From Alisma plantago-aquatica (Eukaryota; Streptophyta; Magnoliopsida; Alismatales; Alismataceae), in NCBI GenBank assembly GCA_963693085.1, contig OY856412.1:965430281-965494280 (forward strand): a stretch of 64,000 nucleotides of DNA, written 5' to 3'. Each line of letters opens with the position of its first letter. Within the stretch, counting starts at the first letter, position 1. A program made the position numbers and the translations under genes. The notes beneath the pieces were generated by a model, which saw only the letters and a list, made by a program, of their open reading frames with translations, did no database searches and was not told where the DNA came from. Below, piece by piece: positions 1-11,610 of the stretch.

Positions 1-2090
1 TTCGAGACAAGAGCTTGAATCCTTAAAAGCTTCTTTCATAATAAGAGATAAACTGTTTACATCTCATGATAATTACTTCTTGAGTAATTATATACAACAA
101 GACACAAAATCTCAAGAACTCGTAACAAAAGACTCCAAGACCTGAGAGTACAGAGGACACATAGGACTGACTCTAACTACACCACATGGCAGGCTAAATC
201 TCCACCTGAGATTTACTGCTGCTCCTGGTGCTGCTGCTGCTGCTGCTGGGACTGGTCACCTGTAGACCGGTTCCTCCGTCTCCGACGTCCACCTAAAAAG
301 TTGAAGTCTACGGGGTGAGACAATTTTACATAATTGTCCCAGCGAGAGTTATAACTCTCCGCCAGAAGCTTTATTATAACATCAAAGAATATCTTAAGCA
401 GTAAAGCTTTCAAAGTATTCAATAGCAGTTGCAGCTATAAACAAGCGCTCAACATTTATGAGACATGAAGAATATAAGCACTATTACAGTGTATCATCAA
501 TCAACTAACTCGTAGTTATATCTAACAGGTATACTACATGGTTGATTATGTTTTACAAACAATATTATGCCCTGTGGAGATGAGGCATACCAGTCATACT
601 CCAACTGATCGCTAAGAAGTCACATCAGTATCATACATAGTTCATTAAGAGAGCCGGATTCTCATGACCTTCACCTTCCTCAGTCAGTAAGAGGATCACT
701 TGTAGGACATCTTATGTCTCTACTATTATAGCTCACCAGGGTAAACTGGTCCTTCGCTATTTTAGAGTTACAGTGGCATTTTGTACTCTCTTCGTCATCA
801 GGAGATTTCATGTTTATCTCCACTGATACAGATATCTATGTTTTCTTCGTCATCAGGAGGTTTCATGTTTACCTACTACTGATACGGTATGGGATTGTAG
901 TGAAGAATTGACGGATTACATATCTACATCAAATTCCTACACTAGGATGTAAGGTTCTACCATCCATATACCCCCACATACTCAATAGTATGTGATCCAG
1001 GAGTTCCCTTAGGAAAACCTGTTTCACCATCATTTGATCTCTGACAATGATGGATCTATGATCAGGGCTCTACATTATACTTGATTAGTTAGGTACATTC
1101 AGTATTCATTTAACATCACACATTTTTCTTCAAACAATAACAGTAGCATAACAGCTATAAAAGGAGAATACTAAATGTAACAAGCCTAACTCACATCAAT
1201 CATCATTTCTCATTATACTCATCACAAGTCATCTCTAAAGCATGACCTTGATGGTATTCATGGCTCTCACAGCCCATTATTATCATAGAATTCCACTGAG
1301 AAGGCATCAAGATACTTTACTCATTCATAAAGCTATCAATATGCCTTTAATGAATATAGTATCATCATCCATACCTGGATATGATCACCTCCATATCAGA
1401 ACCTGCATGGTTAATTCAACTAATAAAGGTAATTCAAAACAATGATTATACTTACCACTCTTGTCATAAGAGCTAAGTTCTTTGATTCTTATCAAATAGA
1501 GTTTAATACTCATATAACATGTCATCACCTTTGAATAAGGGTTTACTATTCACATCACATGTCATTACCCTTGAATTAGGGTTTACTATTCACATCACAT
1601 AGTGAATTGAACTCATAACATCATCATGAATGAGGAACATCATCATTGATGCTCTCAGATTAGCTTAAGATTCATCATATATCATAATTAGGGTTTCCAT
1701 GATCTCACATAGGTGGATCATACCCTAATCATGCACATTCATGTGTATTGAAGGTTCTTTACTTGAGTTTCCACCCTAAAAGGGTACTTTCTCTCTCTTA
1801 AGGTACTTTCTCTCTCTTAAGATACTTTCTCTCTCCTCGCACTAGTAGATGGTGATAACACCACTCTAGATCAGGTTGGGTTAAGTCCTCATGGGCTAAC
1901 ATAAGCCAAAACATCACTATCATGTGATTAGGGTTTGATTTGAACAAGGTTTTACTCAATAGAACCCCTCAAGGGTATTTTGGTAGTTCACCCCATTGAT
2001 CACCATCATGGGTTAATTCATTAGTCACTTAGTCCCCTAATGTACTAGGTTATCATTAGGGTTAAGATTAGAGCATCATTGAACCATTTA
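1..2090. other. Unassigned retrotransposon-like sequence
   Basis: No gene is recognised here. The stretch contains degenerate tandem duplications (about 781-890, two copies with the core TTCGTCATCAGGAG; about 1500-1610, two copies around AGGGTTTACTATTCACATCAC; about 1782-1835, three copies around TACTTTCTCTCTC). A short minus-strand frame at 213-422 ends in arginine-rich and glutamine-rich runs, the latter from a CTG/CAG repeat; I do not recognise it. The stretch leads without a break into the hairpin-repeat array at 2.1 kb, so it is probably the distal U3, or internal sequence, of the same LTR element. That link is inference. Confidence 0.35.
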
Positions 2091-2099
2091 CACCTTCAA

Positions 2100-3800
2100 T
2101 TGATTAAGTGAAATCAACCTTTGAAAACCTCAAACGGTTTCAACCTTCAACCTCCAAACGGTTTGAGACCGTTTGGATGAGTTGACCGTTTGCTAGGGTT
2201 GACTCCAAGACCGTGTGACCTTCAAGGTCGTTTGCCCAAACCGTGTGAGGGTGTAGACCGTTTAACAAGTTTGACTTCAAGACCGAGAGGGCTTACACGG
2301 TTTGATACCGTTTGGTGTCTCTCGATCTTGAGATCGTTTGAGTCCAAACGGTCTTGAGACCGTGATGCCTCACACAGTCTTGAGACTGTGTGGCCTCACA
2401 CGGTCTTGAGACCGTGTGACCTCAAATGGTCTTGAGACCGTGAGGTCTCAAACGGTCTTGAGACCGTGAGGTCTCAAATGGTCTTGAGACCGTGAGACCT
2501 CAAACGGTCTTGAGACCGTTTGGTCCACTTGGTCTCAAACTGTTTGGACCTCCAACATGGTTCAATGATTTCAATCGTTTATGATTATCAATGTTGAAGC
2601 CTCCAAATGGTCAAAGCCATAGTAACCACTTATAGATTGAGTTAACTAGGGTTATACTTAACCAATTGGTCACTCAATTGACCCTCAATTGTTATCCAAT
2701 TAGGGTTGAAGTTGGTTCAATTAAGGTCCATCAACGTTCAACCATCAACACTCAACAATGTGAATCAACACAAGGTTGAACCCTTCAATTGAGCTCCAAT
2801 TGGGCCCAAACTTGGCCCAAACGGTCTTGAGATCGTGTGGATGAACTCCACACGGTCTTGAGACCATTTTCCTAAGATTTCATCAAAATCTAATGTGATT
2901 TGATAGGAGTTGAACCTTGATTGAGTCTCAAATCAGTATTTTGATTAATTCAATAACCTATTGCAATTGGGCCCTCAATTGATCAAATTTCCTTAACCCT
3001 AGACCTCCAAACGGTCTTGGGTTGTCACCACACGGTCTTGAGACCGTTTGGATGAGTTCCAAACGGTCTTGAGACCGTTTTCCCATCCAACTTTTGTATT
3101 CTAGTGTAAGTTCTTCAAGGTTGGATCTATTGAGTTGATTATCATATCAATACTTAATTGCAATGTAATTTGGTATCTTTGTACTTTCAATTGATCAACT
3201 ATACTTGACCCCAGACCTCCACACGGTCTTGGGTGATTCCCCACATGGTCTTGAGACCGTTTGATTGATCCCCAAACGGTCTTGAGACCGTTTGGGTCAA
3301 TCAACCCAAAAACACTAAGTTATTCATTGAGATTTCAGTACTGATTTCAATTAGGGTTTACCCTAGTAATCATCCTTCAACTCTTAGCTCGTTTGGAATT
3401 AGTCCATCAAATTTGGTGAGTTGTTAATCAACATTATCTTGAACAGTAATTTCATACGGTCAACGCTTGGTCAACGTTCTTACACGGTCTTGAGACCATT
3501 TGCCCAAAAAGGGCGATTTCAACAGATTGGAAATCAGGAGTAAATTCAATTAAAGTTGTTGATTAAAAAGGCCATACCTCACGATTCCTTTGGAGTTATC
3601 ATCTCAAATTTTGTGGGTGATTAGCCTACATAATTATGAAAAGAAATATTATACGGTCCACGCTTGGTCAACGTGGATAAATGGTCTTGAAGACCATTTT
3701 ACCTTACACGGTCTTGAGACCGTTTGCTCTTACACGGTCTTGAGACCGTTTGCTCACCAAACGGTTTTGCAAACCGTGTGAGCACTTGGTGGAGACCGTT
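2100..3800 (+). repeat. Array of ACGGTC-TTGA-GACCGT hairpin repeats in a putative LTR U3
   Basis: Many copies of an inverted repeat with 6-9 bp arms (ACGGTC / GACCGT, often extended to CACACGGTC / GACCGTGTG) around a TTGA centre lie between 2.1 and 3.8 kb. The densest block is 2346-2525, where seven CTTGAG cores start at 2353, 2379, 2405, 2431, 2457, 2483 and 2509, an exact 26-bp period. More copies occur near 2822, 3010, 3062, 3220, 3245, 3280, 3485, 3690, 3710 and 3735. The array lies upstream of a TATA-like box near 4308, as similar arrays do in the other LTR families of this window. Confidence 0.8.
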
Positions 3801-5010
3801 TAGTAAAGTGAAAAGTAGTGGATTAAATTTGGAAATAACGTCTTCATCTCCTAGCTCAAGAACAGCAAGGATTTCTCACGGATTTGCTTGCAAGGTAGCA
3901 AAGGAAGGTAGAGAAGAAGAAGAACTATCATCTAAAAGCATAAACAAGATGTATATAACAAAGCATGGGTTTAGAGTTATAAAACCCGCCTAAAGCTTGC
4001 TCCTTGAGCTCCAAGCTTTCGAGCTCCAAGCTTTTAATGGCGTCCTTGAGTTTCCATAGGTCGGCCAAGGTGATCCTTCCAAGGAAAGTCGAGAAGAGAT
4101 GGCTAGAAAGGTAGAGCTATGTGAGCTAGCCATTAATTTGACCTTGAATTCGAGTTCTAACCATGAACTTAAGCAAAAGGGAGGATTCAAACCTACCTTG
4201 CACTCCTTGGTCGTCCTCCTGAGCTCCAAGCTCCTCTTTAGTCGGTTTGGGTGAATAGAACAGTGAAAGGAATGAAGGGAGGGTTTCCTTGTTAAGTGAA
4301 GTGGAGAGTATATATACTTGGGGTGAGATTTTCAACATAAGCTCATAAGTTCTCCATATTTTCAACTTAGTCCCTCCATCCTTCTATGCTCGTCCCTTCA
4401 TATTATTTCTAAGGACAAACCTTCTTCTAAGGTCAAGAAATGAGGGCAAAGAAGATCAACCTATTACTAAAGCACACACATAAAAGGGCTATAGCACATA
4501 CACCCTGATTATTCAATCACAAAGGTGTTTTTCATAACATGATTAATCAATTGAAGTGACCTTTCATCATTTCTTCTCTAAATGATGACAAGAGTCTTAA
4601 AAGATATTTTAGATGATGTATTTTACAAGTTGCACCCCTCAAATTGGGTAATTTGCACTTTTCTCCAATTTAGGGTTTTCAAGCACCGGGATTGCTTCCA
4701 CAGCTGCACCTTGGTGCCCAAGCTTGGAAAATCCCTCAAACCTTACCATCATCATTCTCATGATGTCTCAACATCAGAGGAACATCTCAACATGTGCAAT
4801 TTGCAAGTTAACCCTTCTAACTGGGTAATTTGCACATAGGTCTCTGTATTACAAAACAATGCTACAACTTTATATAAAAAGGAGCAAAAACTGAAATATA
4901 TGTTTCTGAGAAACTTAGTTACATGCCCAAAGTTAATCACAAGGATTTAATTACATATTTAGGCAAAACACCTAGGGTTAACTCATAACCCAGGTCAAGG
5001 ATGTTAGAGA
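3801..5010 (+). promoter_or_regulatory. Putative LTR promoter and downstream R/U5 of the first element
   Basis: GTATATATAC at about 4308-4317 is a good TATA candidate. It sits about 500 bp downstream of the last hairpin repeats. Downstream sequence up to 5010 has no recognised coding potential; two imperfect copies of a segment around GGGTAATTTGCAC occur near 4645 and 4823. The segment is cut at about 5010 by homology to a copia LTR. No primer-binding site is visible, so the 3' end of this LTR is probably lost. Orientation is inferred from the TATA and array order only. Confidence 0.35.
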
Positions 5011-5785
5011 CCGATTCAGAAGTGAACCGACCGTTTCATGGGTCCCAACCGATCGGTTGAGGTGTCAACCGACCGGCTCAGGTCCCCAACCGACCGTTTC
5101 AGAAATGAAATGATCGGTTCAGGTTGCGCAGTTGGTTGTTTTTGTGGAAAATCTCGAACCCTTCTACTCTTGCTTTAGTCCTGCATTGTCCGGGATAGAG
5201 AACCATGTCCCATGACCATCCTATATATAGGGGTATTGGGGGCTTCTCAAAGAACAACTCTGTGCAACCAGTTGCTCTGTAAAGTTGTCATTCTCTCTGG
5301 TTTTGGTAACTGAGAGAGCCCAAGCAAGTGCTACCCGACAAGGGAGGCACAGCAAGGGAAAGACAACTACAGAAAATGATTGGTGGCAGGAGAGTGTGTC
5401 AGTGACTAGTACATTGACAGGAGGGTGTGACTCCTTCCAATTCCTTGTGAGACAAGGAGATTGGAGTTCCAGGTGGTCCGTGTGGACTACTTCAGAGGCG
5501 GGAGATTTCTGCCGCTCGGAGGACATCTGTCAATCCCGAAAGTCCTGGTGAGACCAGGAGTCTTCAGTCCCGGTGCGACTAGGAGATGCACAGACACCGT
5601 CCAAGACCATAGCTGAAGAACATGTAAGCCGTGAGGTATTGTCGTCGAGCAAGCCTCGGGACAAGGTATGATTCCCAAACCATCCTTTCCTATTGTATAG
5701 ACGTTGACGCATTTCCTTGTTCTGGGTTTGGGGAGGAGAAAATTTTTTTTTTCGTTGCCTTCTCTGCCTCCCCTATAACCCAACA
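5011..5785 (+). mobile_element. Ty1-copia family 1, left LTR (5'-truncated)
   Basis: This segment is colinear with positions 14188-14963 of the complete middle LTR, so about 1.47 kb of its 5' side is missing. It keeps the end of the CCGATCGG repeat array (to about 5130), the TATA box CTATATATAGG near 5221 and the terminal AACCCAACA. It is followed after one base by a primer-binding site. No target-site duplication can be tested on this side. Confidence 0.85.
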
Positions 5786-5786
5786 A

Positions 5787-5804
5787 TGGTATCATAGCCA
5801 CGTC
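5787..5804 (+). other. Primer-binding site, copia copy A (one mismatch)
   Basis: TGGTATCATAGCC lies one base after the LTR end and corresponds to TGGTATCAGAGCC, the sequence complementary to the 3' end of plant initiator tRNA-Met used by Ty1-copia elements. The G-to-T change would weaken priming. Confidence 0.85.
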
Positions 5805-7214
5805 AACTACTATATACTTTAGGATTATCGATATGATCGATTTTGGTTTGTCGCCTTTATTTATTGCATACGGTGCGAATAAAATTGGCTTTATGCATGT
5901 CCAATCCTAAATCCACAAATCCTAATATACATATATGATATGTAATATGAATGCACTCGATACGCGTCGCCCTTAAACGAGTTTTGTGGTGGATGTATAG
6001 CGTGGTTATGGCCAATAAACCCTATCTGTGAATGGTTGTATGTGGTTGCTTGCATCTCGGTCTACGCACCGATTCCCATTCTCCTATTCCTAATGTAACT
6101 CGAAATAATTCGAGATTTCTTTCCTACCTTTGCTCCCCTCGAATGTAACTCGAGGTTTCTCTGTTTACAATGTAAAATAGGATAGAATTTTATTTCCTGT
6201 TATGTCAAAGAACAGAGGACATCCTGACGACAGCTGAGACGATCTGTTCAAGGCGTGAACCGATCGGTTGACGTTCAAGACGGTCGGTTCAAGGAGTGAG
6301 ACGATCAGTTGATGACCGGTTCGAGGAGCGAGACGAGCGGGTGGTAGCCATGATGAGATGCATGACGACCAGGTGAACCGATCAGTTGGAGGAGCCAACT
6401 GATCGGCTGGTGGCACCCAACCGACCGGCCTGATGGCGAGCCGATCAGTCATGTGATGAGTTGATCAAACCCAGAAAGACAAAGCACAAAGTTCATCTCG
6501 TACAGGTTGCATGTGATGTAGACCTAGATGACCGTGATTCTTCTTGGCTCAAGGAATCACATTAGGATGGCCATAATCATCGATTTTATCGTTTCACATG
6601 TTTTCTGTGGGATATAGCATGTATATGATACGTGCTATATATTGTGGTGATTGAATATGTATATGTATATAAAATCAAATCCCTCATTAAATATTAAGTT
6701 TTAGATGCCTTACAAATGCGACACACGTGAAAAGCTTGATCGACCAAGTGTGGGCACTCCCAAGCGTGGTGCACCGTCTATCTCGTGGAAGCGTGAAGGA
6801 TGGATATGTGGGTCTGCCCAAGCAGGGTGCATATTCATCGTGTTGGCTTTGGGTCAGACTTAACAAGGTGACCTAGATAGGATCTAGCACCTTGAGGCAT
6901 GGAGATGCTCATGGCAGGGAGTTGCATATGACATCTTATCAATTGTTGCATATGATGCAATTGGCAAAAGTTGCCTACTTGGAAGATCTAAGTTGTGGGT
7001 GAAAGCCCTAGCTGGTCCATGACTTAGAGGATTTCAGGATCTTGTCCACTAGAAGGTTGTACGCTACAATCTTCTAAATTGATGGTGAGGGCTATCAATT
7101 TGAAGTAAAATAGTGGGAGCGATAATTAATTAAAGGCCTAATTATATCGTCAACTTTTCTAATCAATCAAATAAGTTTTTGGACTAAAATTGCATATTTC
7201 CTTTTGTAGTACAA
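5805..7214 (+). mobile_element. Copia family 1 copy A, untranslated leader
   Basis: About 1.4 kb separates the primer-binding site from gag. It aligns end to end with the leader of copy B (14983-16388). A second block of CCGATCGG-type repeats lies at about 6225-6450, so the motif occurs both in the LTR U3 and in the transcribed leader. No open frame of note is present. Confidence 0.8.
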
Positions 7215-8069
7215 ATGACAACAAACAACAATTACTTTTCTTTGTGATCCGTCCTTGAAAAGGACAAGCTAAATGGGACAAACTTCCATGACTGGTATAG
7301 GACATTGAGAATTGTTCTCACTCAAGAACGAAAGCTCTATGTCCTGGATACTCCAATTCCAGAGGAACCTGCTCCTAATGCACCAAAGGCAGAAAGGGAT
7401 GCCTATAAGAAGCATTCTGATGGTGCCATTGATGCAAAGTGCTTGATGTTGTTCTCTATGAACCATGAGTTGTAGAGACAACATGAGAACATGGGTGTCA
7501 TTGAGATGATTCAACATCTGAGGAACATGTATGAAGATCAAGCATGGCAAGAGAGATACGATATCTCAAGGGAACTATTCAAGTGTGTCATGACAGAAGG
7601 AGATCCAGTTGGTCCTCACATACTCAAGATGATTGGGTATGTGGAGAACTTGACAAGACTGGGATTTCCACTGAGCCAAGAGTTGGCTACTGATGTGATA
7701 CTGCAATCGTTTCCAGAATCCTATAGTCAGTTTGTGATGAACTACAACATGAACAACTTTGATAGGCCACTGTCAGAGTTGTTGGGCATGTTGAGGACAG
7801 CTGAGACACAGATGAAGAAGGACAAGCCTAAGTTTGTGATGGTGATCACGAGCAAGAAAGGCAAGTCCAAACGCAAGGGCAAGGGCAAAGCTAAGAAAGG
7901 TTCTGATTCTAGCCAGGAGCCCAAGTCGTCTTGAGCTCTCAAGGCCAAAGGAGGTGTGACTAAGAAAGGCAATTGCCACCATTGTCAAAAGCCAAGACAT
8001 TGGAAAAGGAATTGTCCTCTCTATCTGGAAGAACAATAGAAGAAGGAGGCGACAGACGTCTCTACTTAA
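7215..8069 (+). pseudogene. gag: Copia family 1 copy A, gag pseudogene
   Basis: This is a Ty1-copia Gag (UBN2/DUF4219-type) frame starting MTTNNN. It encodes the retroelement nucleocapsid and capsid-like protein. The reading is colinear with copy B throughout, including the VLEKDKLNG and HDWYRTLRIVL segments and a C-terminal basic stretch. Stops interrupt it at 7245-7247 (TGA), 7473-7475 (TAG), 7932-7934 (TGA) and 8037-8039 (TAG). The zinc knuckle can still be read, but glycine before the histidine is arginine here (QKPRHW). The TAG at 7473 is shared with copy B at the homologous codon; the others are private to this copy. It is inactive as it stands. Confidence 0.85.
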
Positions 8070-9358
8070 AGGTGTCATGAAAGTAAACTTGTAACACTTT
8101 TGAGGTATATGATACCAAGATGTAAAGTGTAAAGCACTCAATAAATGGGGCAAGTGTTTCCGCCATAGATAGGAGTACTTTAGTTTATTTTCAGCCTAAA
8201 AGACATGTAATATAGTTATGAAGTGCTATTTCATATTTGCCAATAGATAGAAACACTTTATTTTTTCATAGTATATGACAATGATGGTAATCAATAAAGA
8301 GATGTTTCAATTTATAAAGATATGATCTTTGTGGAAATGCCTTGTTTATCTTGTGGTATTTGATATGCATAAGATAAAATGATACCTAAAAGTTATAGAC
8401 AACTCAAACAATAAAATTAGAATCAATCATGAGAAATTCATTTCTAGTTTCCATGTGATGGATAAATCTAGACTCTTTTGGTTAGAGAACCAGTAAGAGA
8501 CATGAATATCTTGGACATGATTAATCAATCTTCACTAAAGGTAGTGGGAGAATGATTATCCTATTAGGTATGATACATGTGATGTATTTACATACCTATT
8601 GGAACAAATGCTAATACTTCAAATGGTGTTTAGAGAAATACCAATATGAATATCTTGAAGTGTTCAAGATTATCATAGATGAAGTGCAAATTTGGTAAAG
8701 TGTTAATTCTTGATGAGATCAATGAATGAAATACTTGGACCAAATGTTTGAGATCCTTATGAGTGATTATGATAGTGTGTCATCGTGAACTCATGATTAA
8801 GGCATGGTGATGTCTAAATCAAGAAGGAATCATACTCTAAGGAGTTAGAGAATGATTATCAAATAACTGAATTCTTCTTAATAAAAGAATACCCCACACT
8901 AATAAAGGACATTATGAATCACAAGGAGTTGTAAGTTCTTATATCCTTAACGGATACACCTCATTTATCTATGTGATGAGTTGTTCATGTGATGAGTCAA
9001 CTATCCAGATGAATATGAGGAACCGAATTTGAGTTATGGTTTATGACCATTACATCCTAAATGACATCCATGTGAACCATAAGGTATGACCTTGATGGTA
9101 GCACCCATTGGATGAAATCCACAAGTGCAAATGAATCTTAAGTGTTAAGACACATGGATACCATTTTGAGAAGGATGATGCTTGTTGATTGCAACTTAAT
9201 GACTAAGACATTTGGCATATGGATACTAAAACCGCATTCTTATGAGGAATAAAACAAGGATGTGTACGTGACACAACCTATAAGGTTTATGAATCCACTA
9301 ATGCAAATGAAGTCTATAAGTTACAATGGACTAATCAATGTGATTGATTGAGTACAAG
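8070..9358 (+). pseudogene. Copia copy A, collapsed pol relic (left part)
   Basis: No protease or integrase frame can be read after gag. From about 9200 the sequence matches degenerate copia reverse transcriptase: a T-A-F-L frame followed by TGA, then D-V-Y-V-T-Q-P. The relic is colinear with copy B (17244-18534), including the TGA after TAFL, so the decay predates the duplication. The last five bases, ACAAG at 9354-9358, are the left target duplication of the gypsy solo LTR. Confidence 0.65.
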
Positions 9359-9685
9359 TGATTCAACCCAATCTTAGGGCTTTATCTTGTGTCATTTTGC
9401 ATTTCAGCCACATCTATACTTGTTAGATTACATGTTATTTCCCCCAATATGCTTATTTATATAAAATGCACTTATGGAGGCTTTTTGCATGTTTTATAGG
9501 TACTTTGTCCACTACTTGATGGCATGGAAAGAGGATGGTCCAGTCTAGGGTTTCCTCAGGCTTGGAGGAGCTCAAAATGAGGCCAAAACCACTTCCAACC
9601 TACCCTAAGTGGTCAAAGAAAGTTTTGAAGCAATACCCTCCATGGATGATCAAGTTCAAGGCTCAAATGCATGGGAGAGACACCA

Positions 9686-9970
9686 CCACGACCGTGGTGA
9701 TCCCCCACGGCCGTGGTGGACATGCCCCAAGTACAAAAAATCAGTAAAACTCCCAGAAATTGATGAAAATGGCCAAAACGACCGTGGGGATCAACACGAC
9801 CGTGGCCATAGGTCCCCACCACGACCGTGGTGACCTCCCCACGGCCGTGGCCATCCATGAACCTATCCCTGTGATCTCCACATTCTAATAAACCCACGAC
9901 CGTGCCCATCCACCACGGCCGTGGTCTACCCTACCCACCACGACCGTGGTGACCCACCACGGCCGTGCTA
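9686..9970 (+). repeat. CCACGACCGTGG / CCACGGCCGTGG array in gypsy LTR
   Basis: Ten palindrome-like sites were counted. Cores CGACCG or CGGCCG start at 9689, 9708, 9779, 9797, 9822, 9842, 9897, 9916, 9941 and 9960. Spacing alternates about 19 and 25 bp, giving a dimer period near 44 bp, with CGACCG usually first and CGGCCG second. CCACGGCCGTGG is a perfect palindrome; the CGACCG form has arms CCACG / CGTGG around AC. The array ends about 75 bp upstream of the TATA box. Confidence 0.85.
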
Positions 9971-10043
9971 CTCACAAAATCCACCCAGTTTTCACTACTT
10001 TCCCCATTTTGCCCCTAACTTAACCCTAGACCCCCTAGACTCC

Positions 10044-10051
10044 TATATATA
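10044..10051 (+). promoter_or_regulatory. TATA box of gypsy solo LTR
   Basis: TATATATA in the context CTCCTATATATACC. The second LTR of the family has CTATATAAG at the matching place (about 24918). Confidence 0.6.
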
Positions 10052-11610
10052 CCTAGGTGGCGGCTGGGGCACGAGGTGAGCTACCTTCTACCCCATCCTA
10101 GCTCCCCAAATCGCCACCCACTCCATTCCACTCCAAATCCACCTCAAATCCACTCCATTTCACCATTTCCACCACATAACCCCCCATATCTAAGCCTTCC
10201 ATTCACCTCCCACCATCATCCCACTCCATTTCATCCAAGGAGAAGAAGGAGGACGTCCCTGCTGCTACTGGAGAGAGGATTGACAACTGCTACTTCGAGC
10301 TCCATGGCTACCTCTATCTTCTTCTCCTTTCTTTTTGTATTTTCTATTTCCATGAGTAGCTAGGCCCCCTTAGGTGGGCTGTTTGGGGTCAAATATGTTA
10401 CTTTGATACCATGTTGGGGGAAAATGACATGTAAACTTTGTAATTCCATTTGTGAATGATTATGTTCTATTTATATCTCACTCTCCATTAATTGCTTGTT
10501 GGTTTGTGTGTGAAATCACTGAGGAATTTAGGCAAATTGCTTATATGTGTGAATTTTGGGATTTGCCCCTAGGTCCAATTCTTGGATCCCTAGGTTGCCT
10601 CCCATCTTCCTACATCTTAATCAATCTCCCTAAGCCTAAGTGAGAGATCTAAGTAGCTAGATTAGATAATTCTAGTGCAATTAGCATGGTGCCTTCTCAA
10701 GGCTAGAATGTGGGGGAATTGGGGTCCAAAACCCTAATCTCACCTCCCCATTACTACCCTCGGCCCCTAATTGCCCTAGGAATGCCTAATCTAGAAACCT
10801 AGACTTGATTAGACTCTAATTGAATTGAACCTAATCCCTAACCCAATTGAGCCTCGTAAGGGTAGTAGGGGGTGTTAGGGACTAGTTCCCCTATACACAA
10901 CCTAGCATATCCATGGCCAGTTAGTAGCTTAGGTTAATCCATTAGACTCTAACTTGTTGTTTGGTTTGGATAATCTAAATGGAATCATAATGTTCACATG
11001 TCACCCCCCAACTTAAGTGATAAGTTCATACCCCTAAACAGCCCACACATCTCTTTACTGTTTAAAACCCTAGTTTTGTGCTTGCTTAGCTTAATTAGTT
11101 CTTTCCTTTCTTAGTTAGATTCTTTCTTTGCTCTTGTCTTGTTCTTGCTAGTATAGTTCTTTAATTTCTCTTTTACTTCTCTCTTTCTTGCCTTAGTGTA
11201 ACTTGCCTTTTAATACCTAGCTTAGTCTTTCCTTGCTTGCTTAGTCTTAATCTAGTCTAGGGTTAACGTAGATTTCATTCCTGCCTTTAATTGCTTGCTT
11301 GTTCATCCTTAGTTAACAAACAAAACAACCTTTAAAACCCTTAACCCTAGTCTCCGCAGTAGGGACCTAGCTAAACTAACCTAGATCTAGTGCCCCCTCT
11401 TTTCCCTGTGGATCAACCCTATACTTGCCACCTTCCTATACTACGACACGACCCCGTGCGCTTGCGGGTGTAGTGTTTTAGTAAAAGTAGGTGTTAAGTT
11501 AAGTTTATAAATTTCGAAAGCACAAGATTCCATCCACCGTGCATTCCGACCTCGTGGGGCGCATCTATTCAATTGAGTAGTGTGTTAGAACCACTAGCGG
11601 AATCGCACCA

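Larger units (their letters stand above)
9359..11610 (+). mobile_element. Ty3-gypsy-type solo LTR nested in copia copy A
   Basis: The 2252-bp segment begins TGATTCAACC, ends GCACCA and is bounded by ACAAG on both sides (9354-9358 and 11611-11615), a perfect 5-bp target duplication. Removing it restores continuity with copy B across GAGTACAAGCAACTC. It is homologous over its full length to the LTR at 24255-26482, which is preceded by a gypsy-like polypurine tract. Only one LTR and no internal region is present, as expected from LTR-LTR recombination. It carries a CCACGACCGTGG array (9686-9970) and a TATA box near 10044. Confidence 0.93.

Noticed and set aside
213..422. Minus-strand 69-aa frame ending in arginine- and glutamine-rich runs
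   Set aside because: The glutamine run is a CTG/CAG repeat, no domain is recognised, and the surroundings are repeat sequence.
2346..2525. CRISPR-like look of a regularly spaced partial palindrome
   Set aside because: Units are contiguous and similar throughout, without unique spacers or cas genes, and the window is a plant nuclear one.
3590..4365. Several overlapping open frames
   Set aside because: They lie in the repeat array and LTR-like DNA, overlap on both strands and have no recognisable domain.
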